DNA from: Sepioteuthis lessoniana
Taxonomy: Eukaryota > Mollusca > Cephalopoda > Myopsida > Loliginidae
Direction of reading: 5' to 3'
Length of the DNA stretch: 64,000 nt
Assembly: GCA_963585895.1 (NCBI GenBank)
Contig: OY757911.1
Span: 92,532,514-92,596,513 of the forward strand
This document shows, in pieces, positions 56,250 to 64,000 of the stretch. Position 1 is the first letter of the stretch; each line of letters begins with the position of its first letter. A program made the position numbers and the translations under genes. Below the pieces are notes generated by a model. That model was not told the DNA's origin. It worked only from the letters and a program-made list of their open reading frames with translations, and did not search any database.

Positions 56250-56440
56250 CGGTGCGTCGTGATTGAATTGCTGAACTTCAACATTTTGCTAAGTGAGTTC
56301 GAACTCTTGTCACGCTTTCACTTTCGAACAAATATTCTTACAAGTTAAGAATTAAATTCTGATACTACAGTTCTTCTACAAGGATGTCTTTGGCGTTTAA
56401 TATTTGACGAATGTTGATAGGCCTTTAAATATGGACACAT
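56250..56440 (+). mobile_element. SINE type E
   Basis: B box 'gagttcgaactcttgtcacg', then 'cttctacaaggatgtctttg' and the tail 'gttgataggcctttaaat'. Followed by a CCAAG repeat (56447-56466) and then SINE A. Confidence 0.65.
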
Positions 56441-56607
56441 ATCCAAGCCAAGCCAAGCCAAGCCAAACGACACATTCTATCTGAATTAAGTGGTGATAAT
56501 TTTTGGAAAATCAAATCGCATGGAATAGGGAAAGTAATAAATGCTGGCGGTTTCGATACGTGGTGCATGCCTGTCAAAGTAAAAAGATTTCTAGCAAAAA
56601 AAAAAAA

Positions 56608-56853
56608 ATGGCCTAGTGGATAGACTGTTGACCAATGGTCCGGGAGACCTAGGGTCAATCCCAGGTCACGTCATACCGAAGACTTTAAAAATTGTGCTTG
56701 ATACCTCCTTGCTTGACACACAGCCATATTAAGTACGTATCAAGGGTAAAGTGGAACAATCCAGAGAAAGTCGAAGAGGCCTCCTCTAACCTCGATGTAG
56801 CAGCTATTGAAAAGCTTTCTGGTCGCTCTCGACTACGGTCACCAACTTTACTC
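56608..56853 (+). mobile_element. SINE type A, divergent
   Basis: Head 'tggcctagtggatagactgt', B box 'gggtcaatcccaggtcac', body 'gtggaacaatccagagaaag' and end 'ctacggtcaccaacttt'. It sits between two type E pieces, so it may have inserted into one E copy. Confidence 0.75.
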
Positions 56854-56864
56854 ACTTTTATGAA

Positions 56865-56990
56865 TCTCCCCTGCAGTGGACTAAATAGTTCTACAACTGT
56901 CTTCTACAAGGATGACTTTGGCATTAAATAAACCCGTGAAAGTTCACATGCCATTAAATAAATAAACCCAACGAAACTAAAGAATGCTGC
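56865..56990 (+). mobile_element. SINE type E 3' part
   Basis: 'cttctacaaggatgactttg' and the tail 'gttcacatgccattaaataa' with (AAAT)/(CAAC) ends. It directly follows a SINE A copy; its own head is missing. Confidence 0.6.
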
Positions 56991-57107
56991 CTGGCTTTCA
57001 ATGATAATGTGTTGCTTTTCATATCAATCAGATTTTGTCAGCCCTGTTGGTAGGACTTTCAGTAGACGTAACTATATCTCCAGTGAAAATATTATAGATA
57101 GGAACAT

Positions 57108-57135
57108 TGATAGATAGATAGATAGATAGATAGAT
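57108..57135. repeat. (GATA)n microsatellite
   Basis: About seven GATA units. Confidence 0.95.
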
Positions 57136-57333
57136 CTGGTAAACGTAGAAAATAAATACAAGGGTAAATTCTTATGGCAATATTATGGGAGGGACAGACA
57201 CATTTTAATGGCTTCTTTCAAGCAAAAATACCAAGTGAAACATTCAAGTTCCAACAAATACTCAGATGAATACATGAAAGTAAAATTCATTTCACAAACG
57301 TAAACTTAACCCTTTCAATAGCGTCTGGAGAAA

Positions 57334-57337
<4 letters not shown>

Positions 57338-57392
<55 letters not shown>
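57338..57392. repeat. (TA)n microsatellite
   Basis: About 27 TA units. Confidence 0.95.
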
Positions 57393-57396
<4 letters not shown>

Positions 57397-57449
57397 GAGA
57401 AATTTTAAAAGAAAAAAATTCCAATTAATACAAATTCAATTAGTAATTT

Positions 57450-57592
57450 GGATTAGTTAGGATCAGAGAATTAATTTTTATTTATTGCGGACTTTTTGTC
57501 CTTATCTTGGTAGGTTTTTTGTTGTTGTTTCTTCTCACTTAAAAAGTCGACAATAAATAAAAATTAATTCTCAGATTAAGAAGCCTAATCTC
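57450..57592. repeat. Inverted repeat with a 42-base loop
   Basis: 'gagaattaatttttatttat' (57466) pairs with 'ataaataaaaattaattctc' ending at 57572; stems also include 'actttttg' and 'aaaaagt'. Weaker pairing extends outward ('gattag' with 'ctaatc'). Possibly a small MITE. Confidence 0.8.
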
Positions 57593-57599
57593 AAAAGGA

Positions 57600-58555
57600 T
57601 TCCCAATAAAGACAATTAGTTTTGATCAGTTTTTTTCATTGTAATGTTTAGATAATTTTCATCGCAGCGCACTGGAGCCGTCAATCTATGACATCGAGGC
57701 ACCAGGAAAAATTTCAGTTTTTCTCAGATATGTTCACCCTGAGAAGTATGATAGTAAAACTTAATAATGATGTTTGTCAATGTTTGATCAAAAATTTAAA
57801 AAATCAATAAATGGTGATTGTAACAACATCATCATCAACAACAACAACTGCAAAAGTGATCAAGGACGGGATAAAGTATCATTTTGAAATATTCTACTTA
57901 GTGTCAAGTAACCAATCGCCCCTCGTAAACCAGTCAATTAGGTCGCCTTGACCTTTCGTAATCTAGAACACTGCAATCTTAGTGCGGTAAAATAACATAG
58001 ATTATTTCTTTTTTCAACGATTTAAAGTAAAGATAGTGTGATGTGGTGTCATATTAAACGTCAGTTGATCCACATTGGTGGATTGATTCTAACGGTACGT
58101 CAACCAGTTAAGGACTATTCTATACCAAGAATTTAGGGACTTGCGTTCATTAAACATTCATATTTGCATTTGATGTGTAGTTATCTCTTAAGAGACCTTT
58201 TTTGCATATAGTTTTGCCTAATAGGAATCGTCTTTAAACTGATCTATTTGAGCCACAGCTGTGATCCTAATAAGGACTATACCTCCAAGTTAAGCGTGCC
58301 AATGAAGAGCTATTCCACACTCCCAAGATAAATAAAGCTGGGGCCCTGGCCTCCGATTTAGATTAGTGTTATACACAGGATGACTCTTTCGGAGGGGGGC
58401 TACTTCCCCAGCGTATTCTAATCAACGCCAACATGGCTACCAATTGGTGCGGTTATTCTAGAAGTCACTAGGGTAATGGAGTAATATTTCCTGAATCAGG
58501 ATATCACCTTGACGGGTTGAATTCGATGCAATTGCCGCGCACACAAGAAGCAGGT
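57600..58555. other. Unassigned; 58250-58555 more GC-rich
   Basis: The last 300 bases could be the upstream part of LTR fossil L9. The rest shows nothing. Confidence 0.4.
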
Positions 58556-58559
58556 TAAC

Positions 58560-58884
58560 GTCAAACAATTATATAACCGGGTGCCATAGACGGCTTGAGT
58601 TAGTTGGAGTCAGTTAACTGGAGTTCGAGTTGCAGTTCGAGGCAGTGAGAACCAGCTCCCTGCAGAGGGCTTGGGTCCTCAGGAACCCCGGTTGAGCAGC
58701 CCAGGAGAATAAGAAAGAACTGCTGCTATAGTCAGAGGAACTTGGGATCAATATGTTGCAGTCTGTTCCGTCTCCAACTCACCTCTCACACACGACCCTT
58801 TCGCAACCTTTCGCGAATAAAATTTGAAAGGTATATTTTTCTAAAGAAGTGTGTTCGTTCGTCATTATTGTTGATTATGTTTCC
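58560..58884 (+). mobile_element. LTR fossil L9, abutting an RTE end
   Basis: TATA-like 'attatataaccgggtg', 'ccccggttgagcagccca', an AATAAA signal near 58820 and a 3' terminus 'gtttccaca' at about 58884. Layout and words resemble L5. The RTE fragment begins at the next base. Confidence 0.55.
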
Positions 58885-59128
58885 ACAGCAGGACACTGCT
58901 GGAGAAGCAGGGACGAACTCATAAGTGATGTACTCTTATGGACCCCCTCATATGTCCGTGCAAAAGCAGGACGACCAGCACGAACATACATTCAGCAACT
59001 ATGTGAGGATACGGGATGTAGTCCAGAAGACCTGCCTGAGGCGATTAACGATAGGGAAAGTGGCGAGAGAGGGTCAGGGATATCCGTGCTACCAGTACGA
59101 CATAATGATGATGATGATGATATATATA
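58884..59128 (+). mobile_element. 5'-truncated RTE 3' end with (GAT)n tail
   Basis: The last 240 bases of the RTE family: codons for CWRSRDELISDVLLWTPSY, a break, then RPARTYIQQLCEDTGCSPED and a (ATG)n/(GAT)n tail at 59103-59125. It supplies the C-terminal codons that end prematurely in RTE-2. It begins exactly where the LTR fossil L9 ends, near 58884. Confidence 0.85.
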
Positions 59129-59129
59129 T

Positions 59130-59470
59130 GTATACGTATAGTTGTATCACGGCTATACAACATTATGATGAAGTAAATTACAGGAGGTATTTTCACATCA
59201 ACTATATTATTCTCTTTTTCATGTGGTTTATTACTTCCTTTTTTATATTTAAATACATATTTTAAAAAATTTTCTCCCTCGTTAACAATAACATCAGATG
59301 AGTTTCTCTCTTAGATTCTTCCTAAAATAAAACATCTGCAATTCATAAATGTTTTTCCTAAATTAATTTATTATATCTTTTAAAAGATTGGCTACAACAA
59401 TATCGGGGATTCTATGCACTGTTTCATGGCCGTTTCACCATCTTCACCTGCTTATTCGGCACGTCAGTAT
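59130..59470. other. Unassigned AT-rich sequence
   Basis: Nothing recognised. Confidence 0.5.
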
Positions 59471-59473
59471 GTA

Positions 59474-59748
59474 TATACCCAACCCTCCAAACCAATTGGT
59501 TATGATGCATCAGAATGTCAAATTTTAAGCGGAGTTTTGAATTTAGACTTTTCTTTCTCCTATACTGGTTTCTATAGCAAGGTTAAACTGCCCGATTGCG
59601 CTTCTATTCCCCCTATAGCTGATGGAAGAATCGCTCGATCTATACAATATCTAAGGCTAGTAGGTGAAATAGAAAGAACCTCATTCAGGATTTGAACTCG
59701 GCTTGCAGTGTCTATTTCCGACAATGATAACCATTAAACCACGAGAGC
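59474..59748 (-). mobile_element. SINE type D
   Basis: Minus-strand head 'cgtggtttaatggttatcat', B box 'gagttcaaatcctgaatg', the D body and a 3' end near 59480 ('aaccctccaaacc' on the plus strand). Moderately divergent. Confidence 0.7.
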
Positions 59749-59749
59749 C

Positions 59750-60425
59750 TCTGCCGATTTCGGTTCTTCTCACCGCTCCACAATATTTCTCTCTTCTCCC
59801 CTTTTGGGATGAATAGAAAATACAAGGAATTTTCTTTGATGTGCACATTCTTCATTAGTCTTCTGATGCGTCTTTTCTTTCAATTGAATTGTAAGTGCAA
59901 GGGGAGTGCCCTTACACTGTAGAGAGAAAATGAAGACTGCTCGCTTCCGTAGCAAAAGGCTTACTGATTTAAAGTAAAAATCTAATTTCTAACTTTTAAG
60001 ATTTTTTTCCACTTGACTTTAAGCCTTCCAATGAAAGCCAAGCTTTCAAACTTCTTTTAACGGTCATTGCCTATCAATTGCACTGAGTTGACCGAGGCAA
60101 AACAGTCCCTCAGTTCAATGGTTTAAATCTATTCAAAATAGTCTACTCTTCATGCCAAATTAAAGATTTCTCCGTTCCATAATTCAACAAATAGACACAG
60201 ACGAAATTTGTCTCAATTTTAGTGATGAGTGTTTGTGATTATTTACGTGACATTTGAGGAACGAGATAACTATGAAGGTTTGATTAAGTTATTTGGTCTA
60301 ATTGCATTTAGTATGTTATAAAACGTCATATCTAACTTATCTATATGATTATTTTTTAGTGAATAGTTTGTTTGCAACTTGTTTACACATAGTTATTTAG
60401 TTTTAAGTATTATTATTTAGTTTTC
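59750..60425. other. Unassigned AT-rich sequence
   Basis: Nothing recognised; 'gtttgcaacttgtttacaca' near 60370 faintly recalls the type B subrepeats. Confidence 0.4.
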
Positions 60426-60427
60426 GA

Positions 60428-60478
60428 CTATGTTTGTTAGTTTAATGGCATAAAAGCTCTTGAGGGTTATTCAATGTT
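60428..60478 (-). mobile_element. SINE type E tail fragment
   Basis: 'gtttaatggcataaaagctc' with 'gggttattcaatg' is the reverse of the E tail. Only the tail remains, next to a short (TA)n and the Penelope-like fragment. Confidence 0.5.
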
Positions 60479-60499
60479 TATATATTTATGCATATATAT

Positions 60500-60858
60500 A
60501 TATATATAGAAAATAACGCAACGCCCCAAAATTTCATAACTCAAACTAATGTATCGTATAAATTTACATGTCCATTTCGGGAGTGTCTCTCGGAAAATGA
60601 CATAACATCTAATGCCTACATTGCTCATACAACGACCACACTCTCTCGTAGCCTAAACTACCACCTTTCCGACATAAGTGCCATAAAAAAGCATCTAATA
60701 ACAAAGTATAACAAAGACAGTGACAAAATCAATTCCCAATACATGAGAAATATCCTAATCAATAATACAAAAATGATAAATAGAAATAACAATAAAAGCC
60801 GTTTACAAATCCCCCAAAACTATAAAAAAACCTACTATGAATAAAATATCATTCACCG
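60500..60858 (+). mobile_element. Penelope-like element 3' fragment (GIY-YIG nuclease)
   Basis: A 118-residue frame (60488-60844) contains NVSYKFTCPFRECLSEND, then NAYIAHTTTTLSRSLNYHLS, AIKKHLITKYNK and a basic NNNKSRLQI end. This fits the GIY-YIG endonuclease at the C-terminus of Penelope-like elements, with the usual YIG..TTT read here as YIAHTTT. The GIY part is in YKFTCP. A small shift near 60815 moves the last codons (KPTMNKIS) into another frame. The upstream RT is missing. RTE-2's tail begins within about 10 bases of its end. Confidence 0.72.
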
Positions 60859-61014
60859 CAAGTATCATCATCATCATCATTATCATATCGCGCTGGTAGC
60901 ACGGATATCCCTGACCCTCTCTCGCCACTCCTCCCTATCGTTCATCGCCCTAGGTAGGTCTTCAGGACAACATCCTGTATCCTCACATAGCTGCTGAATT
61001 TACGTTCGAGCTGG

Positions 61015-61566
61015 TCATCCTGCTTTTGCGCGGCCATGTGTGGGGATCCATAAGAGTACATCTCTTATGAGTTCATCTCTGCTTCTCCAGCAGTGTCCTG
61101 CATGTCTGGTTCGTCTAACTTGAATAGTTTTCGTGATAGGGGGCAGGTGGCCGTACAGTTGGTGTTTTGTGGGGTGTTGCTGCCAGGACTTGTTCAGAAT
61201 TGCACGCAGCATTCTTGTGAAATTGCCATCTAGCTTCTTCTCCAGTCGTTTTGTTAGCGTCCATGTAGTGCATCCATATAGCAGTATCGATGTGACCGCT
61301 GCCTGGAAGAAACTGCGTTTCATTTTATCGGTTAGGTCTGATTTCCATATAATCGATAGCCTATTGATAGCTGTCCATGCTTTCGTTAACCTCGTTTCGA
61401 TGTCCTTTTCGGTTGATTCGACGCTGCTTCCTAGGTACGTGAATTTGTCTACTAGTTTAAGTGGGGTTCCTTCTAGAGTGGAGATGTCTCCCGTTTGGTT
61501 ATAGCACATATATTCCGTTTTGTGTGCATTAACATAGAGGCCTATGCTTGCTGCTGCTCGTTCCAA
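61015..61566 (-). pseudogene. RTE-2 reverse transcriptase thumb and C-terminal region (183 aa)
   Basis: The third open piece of the RTE-2 polyprotein. It runs from ERAAASIGLYVNAHKTEYM, just after the YADD box, through FTYLGSSVES, SILLYGCTTWTLTKR and RTRHAGHCWRSRDELI. These are the usual landmarks after motif C in RTE elements. It ends at GRAKAG followed by TGA, where other copies here read on as RPARTYIQQL, so the stop is probably a CGA-to-TGA transition. About 150 bases of 3' coding and tail sequence remain before the (GAT)n end. Confidence 0.88.
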
Positions 61567-61733
61567 ACTATGCAGAAGTGTTTCGGCTTGGTCAGGTGTA
61601 TTTGCCAGTATCGCTATGTCATCGGCGTAGTCGGCATCGGTAATTGTTGTTGCGGGGTATCTTCTGCTTCTTTTCTTCGTCAGTTCGAAGCCATTCTCTT
61701 TAATTTTGTCAATCGATGTTCTAAGTACGTAGT

Positions 61734-62216
61734 CTAGACAATGATAAAGAGGTACGGGGCCAGCGTGTCCCCTTGTAGTACTCCTGCTACAATGTCAAAG
61801 TATTCTGTGTCTCCATCCGGTGATCGTATTTTTACTTTAGTGTTTTTATAGAAAATCGTTATTGCCGCTACGGTTTCTTTAGGTATGCCGTACGCTAGTA
61901 GGATTTGTTCCATCTTTCCTCTGTGAATGGAGTCGAAAGCCTTGGTAAAGTCGACAAATATTAATGTCGCTTGTAGGTTCTTTGCCCGGACACCTTCAAG
62001 GATTCTACGGATGGTTAATATTTGTGAGGTCGTGGATCTATTTCTTCGGAAGGCATTTTGGTTTTTTCTAAGTATGTTGTCGATTTTTGGTTCTATTCGG
62101 TTTCGTAGTAGGGCATTGTAGATTTTGGCAGCTATGGATGTAAGTGTTATGCCTCGGTAGTTTTTGGCTAATCCGAGGTCCCCCTTTTTAAGGAAGGGGA
62201 GTATGCATCCCTTCAT
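61734..62216 (-). pseudogene. RTE-2 reverse transcriptase core, frame-shifted piece (160 aa)
   Basis: The continuation of the RT domain after the GATA slippage. It shows the RT fingers and palm signatures KNYRGITLTSIAAKIYN, FVDFTKAFDSI (motif A with its first catalytic Asp) and GVLQGDTLAPYLFII (motif B). It ends where a single missing base turns the expected LDYVL into a stop. The YADD motif lies just beyond, in another frame, around 61615-61640. The domain order is normal for an RTE reverse transcriptase and all catalytic motifs survive, so inactivation looks recent. Confidence 0.88.
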
Positions 62217-62220
62217 CCAT

Positions 62221-63915
62221 CTATCTATCTATCGGATTTTGATTGTATACTGCGTTGCAGTGTCGGAGCAGTATGTCGTCGAATTGTCTGGTCTTCCATA
62301 CTTCCGGGGGAATTTCGTCCAGCCCTGCAGCTTTCCTATTTTTAATTTTTCTGAGAACCGAGTCGAATTCTTCTTGTGTGAACGGTCCTAGTTTAATGTC
62401 TAATTGTTTGCTAATTATTCTGGTGATTGGTTCATGCGTTATTTTTGGTGGGTTTCCAAGTAAGTTTTCGAACTGCTGTTTCCACAGTTTTATTCTTTCT
62501 TGTTGGTTTGCTGCTTTAAGTTTTGCTTTGGCTGTGTTCTTTCTTCTGCTCACTTCGTTTATTGTATGCCAGGCTATTCTAAATTGTCTATCTTCCACCG
62601 AGTCTCTAACCTTATCTATCTGATTTTGAATGTATTCTGTCTGTTCCTTTATATATATGCCTGCTAATTGATATTGTGCCGTTTTTAGTTTTAAGGCATT
62701 TGTGTTTGTTGGTTTTTTTCGATAGTTTTTGGAGGCTGTTTTCACTAGTGCACGTTTTTCTTTCACCGCTAAAGTTTCCCATGGGGCTCTATATTTAGTT
62801 TTAATTTTTGTTGGAATGTATTTTGCTGCTGCCTCGAGGTGTGCATTGACGAAATTTTCGTATTCGTCGTTTGGTGTACTTTTTTCCGTCTTTTCTTGTA
62901 GTGTTTCGAATCTGTTTCTTAATTCTAATACGTATTTATCTCTTATATCTTTGTTGTTTAATAGGGCCCAGTCATAGTTTTTGGTGGTCGCTGTTCGTTT
63001 GGCGTTTTTTCGTAGGCTTAACCGTATTTTTGCCGTGACTATTCGGTGATCGGTGGACACACCCTCAAAGGAGGAGTATGCCTCGCAATTCAATGCACTA
63101 TTTTTCCATTTCTTGTTTATAAGGACGTAGTCTATCTGAGCTTTAGTATTGTTTGCGTACGTGTATGTCCATAGTTTGCCCGCTCTTTTTTGGTAGTTTG
63201 TATTGAGGCATGCTAATCTATTTTCTATCATGAAATCTGTTAGATGTTGCCCATTCCTATTTGACGTGTTGTGGAGGCTGTATTTCTTGTTTTCGTTTAT
63301 CCCGATTTGGGCATTCATGTCTCCGCCAATGACAAACATGTTGTGTTTCGGGATGCTACGCACTAATGAGGATAGCTCATCGTAGAAGGTCACTAGTTCA
63401 GTTTCTTCACTAACATTGGTGGGGCTGTAGCATGAGATGATTGTTGCTCTGGGGTTTCCGTTAAATGTTGCTGCCATCATTCTAGGTTGTATTTTCTCAA
63501 CGCTATTAAGCGTTTTTAATGCTCTAGGTCCTATAAGTAATCCTACCCCTCCTACTGTGGCGTTGACAGAGTTTTTCCATGCGGATACAGTGGCGAGCGA
63601 CCAGCCATTGCCAGTTTCGTGATATTTGATAACTTCGGTGTGCGTGTATCTGTGTTCTTGTATGCATATTATGTCTATCTTATGTTCTTCGGCCGATGCG
63701 ATTAGCTCTGGGAGTTGTCCTATTCCATTTAAGGTTCTTACGTTAAATGTGGCTATTTGTAGTGTTTGCATGCATTTTAGTAGTTTTGATTGTTTGAGCT
63801 CTGTAGCTGATTTTTCGAACACTGAGGCCAGGGCTCCAACTTCAGCAGGACGCGCCCCTTTTTTACCCGCGTGAAGAGCGATGCGGTTTGTGTATGTGGT
63901 TTGAGTGTGGGTCAT
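62221..63915 (-). CDS. RTE-2 endonuclease and N-terminal RT region (564 aa)
   Basis: The longest open frame in the window. Residues about 50-280 form an APE-type endonuclease: ATFNVRTL, CIQEHRY, GGDMNAQIG and the STDHRIV box are all visible, which cover the usual Asn, Glu, Asp/Asn and Asp-His positions. This enzyme nicks target DNA to prime reverse transcription in non-LTR elements. Residues about 330-480 are a lysine-rich, probably helical linker. The end carries the start of the RT domain (RKIKNRKAAGLDEIPPEVW). The ATG at 63915 is the natural start, matching the aligned ATG of RTE-1 at 3007. The frame closes early at 62221 because of extra GATA units, whereas RTE-1 continues through NPMDRWMKG at the same site. 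Confidence 0.9.
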   Translation of the reverse strand: MTHTQTTYTNRIALHAGKKGARPAEVGALASVFEKSATELKQSKLLKCMQTLQIATFNVRTLNGIGQLPELIASAEEHKIDIICIQEHRYTHTEVIKYHETGNGWSLATVSAWKNSVNATVGGVGLLIGPRALKTLNSVEKIQPRMMAATFNGNPRATIISCYSPTNVSEETELVTFYDELSSLVRSIPKHNMFVIGGDMNAQIGINENKKYSLHNTSNRNGQHLTDFMIENRLACLNTNYQKRAGKLWTYTYANNTKAQIDYVLINKKWKNSALNCEAYSSFEGVSTDHRIVTAKIRLSLRKNAKRTATTKNYDWALLNNKDIRDKYVLELRNRFETLQEKTEKSTPNDEYENFVNAHLEAAAKYIPTKIKTKYRAPWETLAVKEKRALVKTASKNYRKKPTNTNALKLKTAQYQLAGIYIKEQTEYIQNQIDKVRDSVEDRQFRIAWHTINEVSRRKNTAKAKLKAANQQERIKLWKQQFENLLGNPPKITHEPITRIISKQLDIKLGPFTQEEFDSVLRKIKNRKAAGLDEIPPEVWKTRQFDDILLRHCNAVYNQNPIDR

Positions 63916-64000
63916 GGTTATCTTTCGATGGCTGTTTTATTCTCTTCTATAGAAGCCACTCTTATAGAGGAGCAGCAGTAGTTCCCCGATCGAACTAACG

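Larger units (their letters stand above)
60865..64000 (-). mobile_element. RTE-2: nearly full-length RTE-clade LINE, running off the right edge
   Basis: A non-LTR retrotransposon on the minus strand. Its 3' end is a short (GAT)n tail, seen as (ATC)n on the plus strand near 60866-60885; a microsatellite tail of this kind is typical of RTE-clade LINEs. Reading leftwards from 63915 it encodes an apurinic-type endonuclease, a linker, a reverse transcriptase with an intact YADD box (near 61625) and a C-terminal region with the motif RHAGHCWRSRDE. The coding region of about 3 kb fits RTE elements. It is broken only lightly: an extra GATA near 62222, a one-base loss near 61737 and a stop near 61015. 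The 5' UTR continues past the window edge. It matches RTE-1 over its whole length but is far less decayed, so it inserted later. Its 3' end abuts a Penelope-like fragment. Confidence 0.92.

Noticed and set aside
62243-63874. Plus-strand frames of 60-126 codons
   Set aside because: Antisense shadows of the RTE-2 ORF.

Overview
This window reads as repeat-dense, AT-rich, non-coding DNA from a large animal genome, most likely a cephalopod and probably an octopus. The basis is pattern recognition: tRNA-derived SINEs whose 3' tails read 'gttgatatgccattaaac', RTE-type LINEs with a (GAT)n tail, a second LINE family with a restriction-like endonuclease, Penelope-like and mariner fragments, and very many (TA)n, (CA)n and (GT)n arrays. 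I found no convincing host protein-coding gene, rRNA, intact tRNA gene or CRISPR array. The only long reading frame is the endonuclease/reverse transcriptase of a nearly complete LINE at the right edge. Most other open frames are translated microsatellites.

Layout. 1-2.7 kb: a type D SINE with a perfect 13-bp target-site duplication, then a dimeric type B repeat flanked by about 165-bp direct repeats. 2.8-7.3 kb: a decayed RTE element (RTE-1), an LTR remnant and the 3' half of an RLE-type LINE. 7.3-13.6 kb: AT-rich DNA with RTE scraps, a second type B repeat and three SINEs. 13.6-24.9 kb: a microsatellite-rich stretch with SINEs, a deleted mariner and an unexplained tandem repeat of about 400 bp. 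25-30.7 kb: a nest of type B repeats in opposed orientation, with an inverted SINE pair and an LTR inside them. 31-32.5 kb: LINE pieces, one carrying an in-frame 30-bp minisatellite. 33-38 kb: microsatellites and solo-LTR fossils. 38-41.8 kb: a possible promoter, a SINE, and a type B copy split by a solo LTR with clear 4-bp target duplications. 42-50 kb: mostly unique AT-rich DNA with a perfect palindrome and a 48-bp minisatellite. 50-60 kb: SINEs, a second inverted SINE pair, LINE scraps, a second deleted mariner and LTR fossils. 60.4-64 kb: a Penelope-like GIY-YIG fragment abutting the tail of the minus-strand RTE-2.

Nothing here works as an operon or pathway. The logic is transposition: autonomous LINEs (now dead or nearly so) that may have mobilised the SINEs, nested insertions that give a relative chronology, and SINE or mariner ends that often sit directly on (TA)n arrays. 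The most unusual items are the type B repeat family with its variable internal arrays, the two head-to-head SINE pairs (one inserted as a single unit), the codon-phased minisatellite inside a LINE, and two mariner copies sharing one deletion with telomere-like filler. SINE, LTR and repeat labels (A-H, L1-L11) are mine, for use within this window only.
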